In this document: one piece after another, positions 20,536 to 29,086 of the stretch
Layout: each line of letters begins with the position of its first letter
Position numbering within the stretch: position 1 is the first letter of the stretch
Assembly (NCBI GenBank): GCA_017557435.1
Contig: JAFYYR010000024.1
Location: forward strand, 1-64,000
Direction of reading: 5' to 3'
Source: Pseudobutyrivibrio sp.
GTDB taxonomy: Bacteria > Bacillota > Clostridia > Lachnospirales > Lachnospiraceae
DNA length: 64,000 bases
Notes under the pieces: generated by a model
What the model saw: the letters and a program-made list of their open reading frames with translations, nothing else
What the model was told of the DNA's origin: nothing
Databases searched by the model: none
Program-made: the position numbers and the translations under genes

Positions 20536-21303
20536 CTAATGCAAAAATCCTGTAAGTGGATCTGAAGCCTGTGCACCTCTTGTAAGTACTCGTCCAAGTC
20601 CTGCAAGATATGCCTTTCTTCCTGCCTCAATAGCCTGCTTAAATGCTGATGCCATCATAGTCAAATCTCCTGCTGTAGCAAGAGCTGTGTTGGCCATAAT
20701 AGCAGCTGCTCCCATCTCCATTGCCTCACATGCCTGAGATGGCTTGCCAATTCCAGCATCTACAATAATAGGAAGGTCGATTTCATCAATGAGAATCTGG
20801 ATGAATTCCTTTGTTGCCAGACCCTTGTTAGAGCCTATAGGTGAAGCAAGAGGCATAATTGTAGCTGCTCCCACATTCTGAAGCTCCCTTGCCACATTTA
20901 AATCTGGGTACATATATGGCATAACCACAAAGCCCTCTTTTGCAAGAATCTCTGTAGCCTTTATTGTCTCGTAGTTGTCTGGAAGTAGGTATTTAGAGTC
21001 CTTCATGATTTCGATTTTAACGAAGTCCCCACAGCCTAACTCTCTTGCAAGGCGGGCGATTCTAACTGCCTCCTTGGCATCTCTAGCACCACTTGTGTTA
21101 GGAAGCAATGTAACATTCTTCGGAATGTAATCTAGTATATTTTCCTCTTCCTTTGTGTTAGTTCGTCTTACTGCAAGTGTAATTATCTCAGCCCCTGCAT
21201 CCTTGATAGCAGCTTCAATAAGCTTCATAGAATACTTTCCTGAGCCGAGAATAAATCTTGAATCAAATTCTTTTCCGCCAATTACCAGTTTATCCTGTTC
21301 CAT
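20536..21303 (-). CDS. thiG: Thiazole synthase ThiG
   Basis: Condenses deoxyxylulose 5-phosphate, dehydroglycine and ThiS-thiocarboxylate into the thiazole phosphate. TIM-barrel protein with FILGSGKY, a catalytic Lys in [18 protein letters not shown] and [12 protein letters not shown] start at the ATG at 21303, preceded by AAGGA, giving 255 residues, the usual ThiG size. A longer frame from a TTG at 21351 would add 16 residues without homology or ribosome site. It follows thiF in the operon by about 54 bp. Confidence 0.96.
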   Translation of the reverse strand: MEQDKLVIGGKEFDSRFILGSGKYSMKLIEAAIKDAGAEIITLAVRRTNTKEEENILDYIPKNVTLLPNTSGARDAKEAVRIARLARELGCGDFVKIEIMKDSKYLLPDNYETIKATEILAKEGFVVMPYMYPDLNVARELQNVGAATIMPLASPIGSNKGLATKEFIQILIDEIDLPIIVDAGIGKPSQACEAMEMGAAAIMANTALATAGDLTMMASAFKQAIEAGRKAYLAGLGRVLTRGAQASDPLTGFLH

Positions 21304-21357
21304 TTTTTGTCCTTTCCCTTTTACAATCCTTTTTGTAAATCCACCTAGCAATACTAG

Positions 21358-21993
21358 TTATGGATTATTTTCTCCTATTAAAAGCCTTATAATCATGTGA
21401 GCCTCGTGGCCTGCACAGGTCATTACACGAGATGACACAAGTCCTATTCCTTCATTTACATCACTGACTCCATCTCCAGAAATATAAAAATGAGATGTTA
21501 GCTTTTTGGTGACAATGTCATTGGCACTTTTAAAGCCAGCCATGCCTGAAGCAGACACCAGATATTTATCCTTAAAATTCGTAAATACGATATCTGTAAG
21601 CATTGATTTGCACTCTGGCTTATCAAATGCCTCGCAAACTATGTCCGCATCCTTAATCAGCTCTATGCTATTGGATTCATCCATTTTTACCCTGTAAGTT
21701 TCTACAGTAATAAATGGATTAATCTCCAGAAGATTTTCTCTAAGGGCATCTACCTTGGCCATGCCCACCTGAGATATCTTGTACTGCTGCCTGTGGAGAT
21801 TGGTCACATCTACCTTGTCAAAATCAATTAGAATCAGCCTGCCGATTCCGACTCTTGCAAGACATATGGCCACATTAGAACCAAGTCCTCCCAGCCCGCA
21901 TATAGCCACAGTGGCCTTATCAAATTTCTTTTGATTATCTATGCCGTGACGCTCTACTAAGGCCTGATAGTATTCATCCTTACTGACCATCAT
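21358..21993 (-). CDS. thiF: ThiF: ThiS adenylyltransferase
   Basis: E1-like enzyme that adenylates the C-terminal glycine of ThiS before sulfur transfer. The 211 residues contain the nucleotide-binding GLGGLGSNVA near 33 and the acidic/Arg segment DFDKVDVTNLHRQQY near 58-72. It is the short clostridial ThiF lacking the C-terminal Cys-pair zinc domain of MoeB. The ATG overlaps the end of thiS. Its place between thiS and thiG supports a thiamine rather than molybdopterin role. Confidence 0.93.
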   Translation of the reverse strand: MMVSKDEYYQALVERHGIDNQKKFDKATVAICGLGGLGSNVAICLARVGIGRLILIDFDKVDVTNLHRQQYKISQVGMAKVDALRENLLEINPFITVETYRVKMDESNSIELIKDADIVCEAFDKPECKSMLTDIVFTNFKDKYLVSASGMAGFKSANDIVTKKLTSHFYISGDGVSDVNEGIGLVSSRVMTCAGHEAHMIIRLLIGENNP

Positions 21994-22187
21994 CAGCCTC
22001 CTCCAACAAAGCTAACTACCTCTACCACGTCTCCATCATTTAAAATTGTCTCCTCATAAAATTGCTTTGAGACAATCTCCTCATTGATTTCCACTGCGAT
22101 AGTTCTAAAATCATATTTCATCTCAGTTAAAACAGATGAGAGATTCTTACCTGCTGCTGCATAATCTTTCCCGTTGATTGCTACCAT
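21993..22187 (-). CDS. thiS: Sulfur carrier protein ThiS
   Basis: A 64-residue ubiquitin-fold carrier ending in the diagnostic GGG, whose terminal glycine is adenylated by ThiF and turned into a thiocarboxylate used by ThiG. The motif VVEVVSFVGGG is typical. A GGGGGAG site precedes the ATG, and the gene begins 41 nt before the end of thiD, so translation is probably coupled. Confidence 0.96.
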   Translation of the reverse strand: MVAINGKDYAAAGKNLSSVLTEMKYDFRTIAVEINEEIVSKQFYEETILNDGDVVEVVSFVGGG

Positions 22188-22986
22188 TTAGCTCCCCCTT
22201 TTCTCTTATTAATCCCACCATATGATTTAGCGGTCCATGGCCCTTGCCTAGATTAAGGCCATCTGAAATTGTTGATGTTATATAGTCCTTAGCATTTTTC
22301 ACCGATTCCTTTAAATCAAATCCAAGTGCCAAGTTGCTTGCTATAGCAGATGACAATGTGCATCCCGTACCGTGAGTATTTGGATTGTCAATTTTAGTTG
22401 TTTCAAACCAGCTGACCTGCCCCTTGTCAAAAAGCACATCGCAGGCATCTTCTATAGAATGTCCTCCCTTTATAAGCACGCTGCAGCCGTATTCCTTTGA
22501 AAGCTCTCTTGCAGCCTCCTCCATTTCCTTTTTGTTAGAAATGCTTTTATCAAGAAGAGCTTCCGCCTCTGGAATATTGGGAGTAATCACTGTGCTAATT
22601 GGAAACAAAAGCTTAGCCATAACAGATGCTGTAGAATCCTTCATCAGCTTGCTGCCAGAGGTAGCCACCATAACTGGGTCCACCACCAGGTTTTTAACCT
22701 TGTATTCCTTAAGCTTTTTAGCTACAACTTCCACCTGCTCGGCAGATGGGAGCATGCCGATTTTAACTGCATCCACAGGAATATCAGATAGGCATGCATC
22801 AATTTGCTGCTCTAAAAACTCTGGAGTAGATTCCTGTATTGCAGTTACTCCAGTTGTATTTTGCGCGGTAAGGGCTGTAATAGCAGTCATCCCAAAGACA
22901 CCATGTACTGTCATGGTCTTAAGGTCTGCCTGAATGCCCGCTCCACCACTACTATCGCTACCTGCGATTGATAGTACCGCCTTCAT
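22147..22986 (-). CDS. thiD: HMP / HMP-phosphate kinase ThiD
   Basis: Ribokinase-family enzyme that phosphorylates HMP and HMP phosphate to HMP diphosphate. The 279 residues show SIAGSDSSGGAGIQADLKT near the N-terminus, MTAITALTAQNT, the DPVMVATSG segment and the anion hole/catalytic NTHGTGCTLSSAIAS near 214-228. AGGAGGGG precedes the ATG. The last 13 codons overlap thiS and look non-conserved. It is the second gene of the operon, 12 bp after thiE. Confidence 0.97.
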   Translation of the reverse strand: MKAVLSIAGSDSSGGAGIQADLKTMTVHGVFGMTAITALTAQNTTGVTAIQESTPEFLEQQIDACLSDIPVDAVKIGMLPSAEQVEVVAKKLKEYKVKNLVVDPVMVATSGSKLMKDSTASVMAKLLFPISTVITPNIPEAEALLDKSISNKKEMEEAARELSKEYGCSVLIKGGHSIEDACDVLFDKGQVSWFETTKIDNPNTHGTGCTLSSAIASNLALGFDLKESVKNAKDYITSTISDGLNLGKGHGPLNHMVGLIREKGELNGSNQRERLCSSR

Positions 22987-22998
22987 TTCTTCCCCTCC

Positions 22999-23628
22999 TT
23001 ATTTGTTAAGCTCCAAAAAGCTCTTTTTTAAATCCTCTGCTGCCTTCTTTGGTGAGTCTGCCTTCATAATTGCAGACACTGCACATACACCATCTATATC
23101 AATACCCTTAAGCACATCTATATTTGTAGGATTAAGTCCTCCAATGGCATTTACCTTAATAGGCACTGCCTTACAAATATCAGCAAGTGTGTCTGTTGAG
23201 GTAAGGACTGTTTTTACCTTTGTAGTTGTAGGATAGATGGCTCCCACACCTAGATAATCTGCTCCAGCCTCATATGCAGCCACTGCCACAGGCACCTTTT
23301 TTGCTGTGGCACCAAGTATCTTGTCAGGGCCAATTATTTTTCTTGCAAGGGCAACTGGCATATCCTCTGCCCCTACATGAACTCCCTCTGCGTCAGATGC
23401 CAGCATTACATCAACTCTGTCATCAATGATAAGTGGCACATTATATTTCTTTGAAATCTCATGTACAGCCTGAGCCAGCTCAATGTACTCCTTTGTGGTG
23501 CGATTCTTTTCTCTAAGCTGCATTAGAGTAACCCCACCTTTTAATGCTTCCTCTACCCTAAATAAGAATTCATCCTTCTCATAATTACTGCTGTCAGTAA
23601 TGAAATACAGGGTACTGTCAAATTCCAT
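22999..23628 (-). CDS. thiE: Thiamine phosphate synthase ThiE
   Basis: Joins HMP diphosphate and thiazole phosphate into thiamine phosphate. TIM barrel of about 209 residues with VTLMQLREKN, LIIDDRVDVML, GVHVGAEDMPV, YLGVGAIYPTTTK and NAIGGLNPTN. An upstream GTG (23661) would place AGGAGG inside the coding sequence; I choose the ATG at 23628, 6 nt after AGGAGG (23640-23635), while the adjacent ATG at 23631 is possible. First gene of the thi operon, behind the TPP riboswitch and its terminator. Confidence 0.96.
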   Translation of the reverse strand: MEFDSTLYFITDSSNYEKDEFLFRVEEALKGGVTLMQLREKNRTTKEYIELAQAVHEISKKYNVPLIIDDRVDVMLASDAEGVHVGAEDMPVALARKIIGPDKILGATAKKVPVAVAAYEAGADYLGVGAIYPTTTKVKTVLTSTDTLADICKAVPIKVNAIGGLNPTNIDVLKGIDIDGVCAVSAIMKADSPKKAAEDLKKSFLELNK

Positions 23629-23671
23629 CATTATCCTCCTTTTACATCGGGATGCCAGCACAGACTACAAC

Positions 23672-23701
23672 AAAAAAGGAGCACCCAAATCTGGATGCTC
23701 C
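23672..23701 (-). terminator. Expression-platform terminator of the thi riboswitch
   Basis: On the minus strand GGAGCATCCA (23701-23692) pairs with TGGGTGCTCC (23687-23678) with one G-U pair, followed by T6 (23677-23672). It lies between the aptamer and thiE, as expected when TPP binding causes premature termination. Confidence 0.9.
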
Positions 23702-23752
23702 ATAGTAATCATTTCGTATATGCGAATCAATTTTCCGACATGCAAAAATCGG

Positions 23753-23832
23753 CGTCCCTACGTTGGCATTATCCAAATCAGGTTCTCGGTCGAAGGTCAC
23801 ACCTTCCTCTCAGCCTGTATACAAGCTCCCGT
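23753..23832 (-). promoter_or_regulatory. TPP (THI-box) riboswitch aptamer
   Basis: The minus strand carries the hallmark thi-box segments in order: ACGGGAGC, CTGAGAGG, GACCTTCGACC, GAACCTGATTTGGATAATGCC and ACGTAGGGA. These correspond to the pyrimidine-binding CUGAGA core and the pyrophosphate-binding arm. A further 50 nt with potential antiterminator sequence separates it from the terminator. It controls thiEDSFGHC. Confidence 0.96.
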
Positions 23833-23860
23833 AAATATTTAATTATCAAACGAATATATT

Positions 23861-25117
23861 CTAGCAGAATTCTTCTGAACCTGGTAGAGGATATTTGTCT
23901 GTAAGAGTCTTAATAATTGCTCTTGCCTTCTCAACTCCTGCTTCCTGCTCCTTGATAACGATTGAGATTGCCTCTGCAACCTGATCGAAATCATCTTCCT
24001 TAAGACCACGAGTTGTAGCAGCTGGTGTACCAAGACGGATACCAGATGTAACAAATGGTGACTTAGGATCGTTAGGAATAGTATTTTTATTAGCTGTGAT
24101 ATGAGCATCATCAAGAAGCTTCTCAACAACCTTGCCTGTAAGCTCAAATGGAGTTAAATCAATAAGCATAAGGTGATTGTCTGTACCACCAGATACGATT
24201 TTGATTCCTCTATCCTGAAGACCCTTGCAAAGTGCCTGAGCATTCTTAACAATCTGCTTTCCGTATTCCTTGAATGAAGGATCAAGTGCCTCCTTGAAAC
24301 AGATAGCCTTGCCAGCTATAACGTGCATAAGAGGACCACCCTGGATACCAGGGAATACAGCCTTGTTAAAGTTGTACTTCTCATTAGCCTCTGCTGTAGA
24401 CATAATCATACCACCACGTGGTCCACGAAGAGTCTTATGAGTAGTAGTTGTAACGATATCAGCATAAGGTACTGGGCTCTCATGTACACCTGCAGCAACA
24501 AGTCCTGCAATATGTGCCATATCAACAAAAAGCACTGCTCCAACCTTATCACAGATTTCTCTAAAACGCTTAAAGTCAATCTTGCGGCAGTATGCTGAAG
24601 CGCCAGCAATAATCATCTTTGGCTTGCACTCTAAAGCAATACGCTCTACCTCATCATAATCGATAAAGCCATCGTCATTTACTCCATAAGGAACGATGTT
24701 GAAGTATACCCCAGAGAAGTTAGCTGGTGAACCATGAGTAAGGTGTCCGCCGTGATCAAGATTCATTCCCATAACTGTGTCTCCTGGCTGAAGTACAGCA
24801 AACTGTACTGCCATGTTAGCCTGAGCACCTGAGTGTGGCTGAACATTAACATACTCGCAACCGAAAAGCTCCTTAGCTCTCTCTCTAGCAAGCTCCTCTA
24901 CTACGTCAACCTCCTGGCATCCGCCATAGTAGCGCTTTCCTGGGTAACCCTCTGCATATTTGTTAGTGAGGACTGAGCCCATAGCAGACATAACCGCTGG
25001 TGATACCCAGTTTTCAGAAGCAATAAGCTCGATGTGCTGTGACTGTCTGTTAAACTCCTTAACAATTGCCTCTGCAACTTCTGCATCAGTGTTTTTGATG
25101 TCGTTTAATGTGTACAT
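23861..25117 (-). CDS. glyA: Serine hydroxymethyltransferase
   Basis: PLP enzyme interconverting serine and glycine with tetrahydrofolate, the main one-carbon source. The 418 residues are full length. Visible are [35 protein letters not shown], the PLP-Lys segment [14 protein letters not shown] (Lys near 226) and the C-terminal [11 protein letters not shown]. It lies between the GGDEF-EAL gene and the thi riboswitch. Glycine is not used for thiazole by ThiH, so adjacency to thi genes is probably not functional coupling. Confidence 0.98.
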   Translation of the reverse strand: MYTLNDIKNTDAEVAEAIVKEFNRQSQHIELIASENWVSPAVMSAMGSVLTNKYAEGYPGKRYYGGCQEVDVVEELARERAKELFGCEYVNVQPHSGAQANMAVQFAVLQPGDTVMGMNLDHGGHLTHGSPANFSGVYFNIVPYGVNDDGFIDYDEVERIALECKPKMIIAGASAYCRKIDFKRFREICDKVGAVLFVDMAHIAGLVAAGVHESPVPYADIVTTTTHKTLRGPRGGMIMSTAEANEKYNFNKAVFPGIQGGPLMHVIAGKAICFKEALDPSFKEYGKQIVKNAQALCKGLQDRGIKIVSGGTDNHLMLIDLTPFELTGKVVEKLLDDAHITANKNTIPNDPKSPFVTSGIRLGTPAATTRGLKEDDFDQVAEAISIVIKEQEAGVEKARAIIKTLTDKYPLPGSEEFC

Positions 25118-25185
25118 TACTTTCCCTTTCCTAATTTCTTTCCATTATTAGTATCTATGACAAAACCTGTAAAACAGGGCTTGAC

Positions 25186-27822
25186 CTATAAGTATTTCTT
25201 TTCAAAGTCTGTTCTTGTAAGTGGCTTATCAAAGAAAAATCCCTGGGCAAGATTGACTGAGAATTTACCAATCATGTCAACCTGCTTATCAAACTCAACT
25301 CCCTCTACGCATACATCTACATCAAGAGAATCTGCCAATTCAGAAATTGTCTTAACGAATACTTCTGAGAAATGGTCAGAATTCATATCGGAAACAAATG
25401 CTCTATCTATTTTGATTGTGTCAAGTGGCATGGTCCTGATGTAATTAAGTGATGAATAACCAGTACCGAAATCATCAAGTGCTACTCTACATCCCTTGGC
25501 ACGGATTGCATCTAAAAGCTTAATCATCCTCTCCATGTCATTGATAGCAAGAGATTCTGTAACCTCAAGTGTGAGATTCTGTGGGTCAATAGCTGTCTGC
25601 TTGAGAACCATATCCAGCTTATCAAGGAAATCTGACTGAGTAAGCTGAACTACAGATAGATTAACATTGACCTTGTATTCTGGATGACCGAAATCATTCC
25701 AGTGCTTACAGCTCTTAGTTGCCTCTAAAAGTACATGCTGACCAATTGAATTAATCAGCTTAAGCTGCTCTGCCTGTGAGATAAACTGATCTGGAAGAAC
25801 CAGTCCATACTCAGGTGAATTCCATCTAACTAGAGCCTCAGCGCCACAGCATGTAGGAATTCCATTAACAAATTCCATGATTGGCTGATAGTAGACCTCA
25901 AATTCCTTGCAGTCATCCTCAACAGCCTTGCGCATTGCCTGCTCCATCTTAACCTTTTCAGCTACAACTGCATCTGAATTAGCATCGTAGAACTCGAATC
26001 TGTTCTTACCCTTATTTTTAGCACCGTGAAGTGCAATATTAAGTCGAGTAAGAATAGCTGACGAATCAGTCACATCCGATGGCCCCTTAACACAGCCCAT
26101 GCTGACTGTACAGTAATATTCCTGGCCATTTAAAATCCATGGATTAGCGAATAGATTCATGATTCGCTTAATTACCATGTCAAGATTGTCAATATTAGCA
26201 TGGTCCACAATCACTGCAAACTCGTCACCACCAACTCGGTAGCATTTATTTTTAATGTAGGAAATGTCATTGATGCTGTGAGCAATATACTCAAGCAAAT
26301 CATCTCCCACCTGATAACCAAGTCCCTCATTGACACTTGCGAAATCATCTAAGTCAAGCATAAGAACTGCAAATTCCTTGCCAAGCTTGGTAGCCACATG
26401 GAACTCCATGGCAATGTCCTTCTCACATGCCTGACGATTGTAAAGACCAGTAAGAATATCCTCCTGGGCCTGCTTCTCCACCTTCTTCTGATATATGCGA
26501 AGGTCAGTGGTGTCATAGAATGTAAGCAGTCTAACCTGACGACCATCTACCCACTCTATGCTGGCAATAGAAATATCAAACCACTTCCCTGAGCCATTAG
26601 CGGAATAGCCATTAATCTCAGAAAGAGTGTAGCGCTTATCAAAGATAATCTCCTCAATAGCAAGTCTATCTACTTCATTGCTAAACATTCTGCTGAATGT
26701 ATCATTGTTATATAAGAACTCTCTGGTAGCCAAATCAGCTACAACTACACCATAGCCTGCATTCTGAAGAATTGCCTCAAGTGCAGAATATGAGCTAGCA
26801 AGAGAATTAGTTGTAATCTTCTTAACAAGGACCGTACCGATGATTCGCTTTGTATCATTGGCAAAACGTAAATCCTCTACGCTCCACTTGCGCTCCTTCG
26901 CCCTGGAAATGAAGCAAAGATACATCTCTGCTGAATCATTAACATTGATAGGTAAGAAGATAGCTGCCTTAATTCCATACTTAATAAATAAAACTTCAAA
27001 AAGCTCTGGCAGAACTGCATCTGATGAAATAGTGTATGGCTTGCCATTCATGAATGGCAGGCTAAGAATAGGGACATGCTGGAAAATAGGCTGCAGTGGC
27101 TCAGCGCCCTCTGCGCACCATTCGCAAATCATGTCTGCATTCATTCCATCTGCATTAATCTGTAAAAGAGCTGTGTTGGTGCAGTTAACATAGTGGCCAG
27201 CCTCAACAAGAATATCTGAAGCCACCTCAAAGAATGAATTATCTGATTCCATAAGCCTTAAGATATCAGTCATGATTTCATTTTTCTTAAGGCGAGACTC
27301 TATCTCTGTCTCTGCTTGCTTTTCATTTGAAAGCTTAACCTGCAGAGCGTGATTTTTAATTTTCTCTGCAAAATAATGCTTAGTAAGAGTCTCTATTAAA
27401 GCAATAGATTTATCAAAATCCTCTGTTGTAGTAGTTCTAATCTCAGAAGGAAGTATAGTGGTATCAGGAAGTTTATCTTTTGCAACACCAAAGCATAACC
27501 AAACGCCCTGGCACTTGCCCTCTAGTCCTCTGATAGCAACTCCTCTGTATAATAAATAATCCTCTGTGCCGTAACGCTCCACAACATTTTCTACGTTACC
27601 ATCCACAAAGGAATCTAGTATCTCCCTGCGCAACTCGCTAGAGAAATTACGGTCAACAAATTCCTCCTCTGGTTTAGTACCAGAGAAGGAAGTGATTTGG
27701 CCTTGAGTTTTACCAACGCACATCACGTACATGTCATTGGCTCTACAAAATGAGTCCTGCAAAGACTGCATAGCCTCATTATTGATTTCTAATTCTAAGT
27801 CTACTCTATAACCCTCGTCCAT
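25186..27822 (-). CDS. GAF-PAS-GGDEF-EAL cyclic-di-GMP protein
   Basis: An 878-residue soluble protein with both synthesis and degradation domains for cyclic di-GMP. The N-terminal ~150 residues are unassigned, a GAF-like region covers about 190-345 and a PAS-like one about 350-450. A GGDEF domain (about 455-615) keeps the active motif RVGGDEFAVI. An EAL domain (about 630-870) keeps GAEALVRW, NVNLSVVQ, EVTES, LDDFGTGYSSL, KIDRAF and EGVE. Both appear catalytically competent by motif. No TM segment is visible. It begins inside the end of ilvE (22-nt overlap in another frame), so its translation is probably coupled to ilvE. The sensed signal is unknown. Confidence 0.9.
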   Translation of the reverse strand: MDEGYRVDLELEINNEAMQSLQDSFCRANDMYVMCVGKTQGQITSFSGTKPEEEFVDRNFSSELRREILDSFVDGNVENVVERYGTEDYLLYRGVAIRGLEGKCQGVWLCFGVAKDKLPDTTILPSEIRTTTTEDFDKSIALIETLTKHYFAEKIKNHALQVKLSNEKQAETEIESRLKKNEIMTDILRLMESDNSFFEVASDILVEAGHYVNCTNTALLQINADGMNADMICEWCAEGAEPLQPIFQHVPILSLPFMNGKPYTISSDAVLPELFEVLFIKYGIKAAIFLPINVNDSAEMYLCFISRAKERKWSVEDLRFANDTKRIIGTVLVKKITTNSLASSYSALEAILQNAGYGVVVADLATREFLYNNDTFSRMFSNEVDRLAIEEIIFDKRYTLSEINGYSANGSGKWFDISIASIEWVDGRQVRLLTFYDTTDLRIYQKKVEKQAQEDILTGLYNRQACEKDIAMEFHVATKLGKEFAVLMLDLDDFASVNEGLGYQVGDDLLEYIAHSINDISYIKNKCYRVGGDEFAVIVDHANIDNLDMVIKRIMNLFANPWILNGQEYYCTVSMGCVKGPSDVTDSSAILTRLNIALHGAKNKGKNRFEFYDANSDAVVAEKVKMEQAMRKAVEDDCKEFEVYYQPIMEFVNGIPTCCGAEALVRWNSPEYGLVLPDQFISQAEQLKLINSIGQHVLLEATKSCKHWNDFGHPEYKVNVNLSVVQLTQSDFLDKLDMVLKQTAIDPQNLTLEVTESLAINDMERMIKLLDAIRAKGCRVALDDFGTGYSSLNYIRTMPLDTIKIDRAFVSDMNSDHFSEVFVKTISELADSLDVDVCVEGVEFDKQVDMIGKFSVNLAQGFFFDKPLTRTDFEKKYL

Positions 27823-28865
27823 CCATACTTATCCTCGAGTCTTCCCCACTGGATACCTGTAAGAGTATCGTAAAGCTTCTGGGTAAGCTCGCCAGTTTTA
27901 CCTCCATTTATTACAACAACATCATCCTTAAAACGGAGTTCACCGACTGGAGAGATAACTGCTGCTGTTCCTGTACCGAAGACCTCTTCAAGCTTGCCAT
28001 CGTGGCCTGCCTTCATAAGATCATCAATTGCAAGACGCTCTTCACGAACTGTGTAGCCCCAATCACGGAGAAGGTGAATCATTGAGTCTCTAGTAACACC
28101 TGGAAGAACTGTACCTACTGTAGGTGCTGTCCAAATCTCACCGTCGATCTTGAACATGATGTTCATAGTACCAACTTCCTCAACGTACTTTCTCTCGTTA
28201 CCATCAAGCCACAATACCTGTGAATAACCAAGCTTCTCAGCCTTAACCTGACCTGCGATAGAACCTGCATAGTTACCACCGCATTTAGTAAAGCCAGTAC
28301 CACCTGCAACTGCTCGTACCAATTCATTTTCTACTAAAATCTTTACTGGGTCAAGTCCTGTTGCATAATATGCTCCAACTGGACAACAAAGTATCATAAA
28401 CTTGTAAGATTTTGCCATATGAACGCCAAGAGCTGCCTCTGTTGCGAACATAAATGGCCTAATATAAAGTGATGTATCTTTCTCGGATGGCACCCATGCC
28501 TCCTCAGTCTTAACAAGAGCTGAAACAGCCTGAACGAAATCCTCCACAGGGAAACCTGGCATGCAAAGTCTCTCATTAGAATTAATCATTCTCTTTGCAT
28601 TCATCTCTGGTCTGAAAAGCTGAATCTTTCCATCTTCTCTGCGGTATGCTTTGAGGCCTTCAAATGTCTCCTGGGCATAATGAAGGGTCATGCATGCTGG
28701 GTCCATTTCGATTGGTCCCTCTGGGACGATTCTGGCATCATGCCAACCAATCTCTCTATCCCAATCACAAACAAACATGTAATCAGTCATGTACTTTCCA
28801 AAACCAAGGTTCTTCCAATCTGGCTTTTCCTTTAATTTTTCGCGTTTTTCAAATCTGATTTCCAT
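27801..28865 (-). CDS. ilvE: Branched-chain amino acid aminotransferase
   Basis: PLP fold-type IV aminotransferase for the last step of Leu, Ile and Val synthesis or the first of their breakdown. From the ATG at 28865 (5 nt after GGAGG) it has 354 residues, normal for the long bacterial/eukaryal-type BCAT. Motifs include HYAQETFEGLKAYR, the PLP-Lys region near VLWLDG and YVEEVGTMNIMF, and GTGTAAVISPVG. A longer frame from 28913 adds residues lacking homology. A good promoter lies upstream. The 3' end overlaps the GGDEF-EAL gene. Confidence 0.96.
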   Translation of the reverse strand: MEIRFEKREKLKEKPDWKNLGFGKYMTDYMFVCDWDREIGWHDARIVPEGPIEMDPACMTLHYAQETFEGLKAYRREDGKIQLFRPEMNAKRMINSNERLCMPGFPVEDFVQAVSALVKTEEAWVPSEKDTSLYIRPFMFATEAALGVHMAKSYKFMILCCPVGAYYATGLDPVKILVENELVRAVAGGTGFTKCGGNYAGSIAGQVKAEKLGYSQVLWLDGNERKYVEEVGTMNIMFKIDGEIWTAPTVGTVLPGVTRDSMIHLLRDWGYTVREERLAIDDLMKAGHDGKLEEVFGTGTAAVISPVGELRFKDDVVVINGGKTGELTQKLYDTLTGIQWGRLEDKYGWTRVIE

Positions 28866-28911
28866 AGTAGCCTCCGAACATCTCATAAACATTTTGTTAA
28901 TAATCTTTTTC

Positions 28912-28940
28912 ATTATCCATCTTTTCAGCCCTCACGTCAA
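28912..28940 (-). promoter_or_regulatory. Promoter of ilvE, with adjacent palindrome
   Basis: On the minus strand TTGACG (28940-28935), 17 bp and GATAAT (28917-28912). A 12-bp palindrome ACACTTTAGTGT (28940-28951) abuts the -35 and could be an operator. No T-box or leader peptide is visible in the ~40-nt leader. Confidence 0.6.
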
Positions 28941-29046
28941 CACTTTAGTGTGCTAAATTATTAACGAATGGAAACCGGATTTTTGTGTCCTCTTTGGTAA
29001 TATTTTGTGAACTCTTTCTATTGAACATACTTTAAAGAGTTTTAAA

Positions 29047-29055
29047 TGGTATAAT
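29047..29055 (+). promoter_or_regulatory. Extended -10 element of the EAL gene
   Basis: TGGTATAAT (29047-29055) is a good extended -10 (TGnTATAAT) without a matching -35, about 30 nt before the ATG at 29087. Confidence 0.45.
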
Positions 29056-29086
29056 TCAGATAACTACAAGAAATGAAGGCGATATT

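Noticed and set aside
23629..23661. Upstream GTG start for thiE
   Set aside because: It would put the AGGAGG ribosome site inside the gene and adds residues absent from ThiE proteins.
28866..28911. T-box or leader peptide before ilvE
   Set aside because: The leader is about 40 nt with no T-box core sequence, terminator or run of branched-chain codons.
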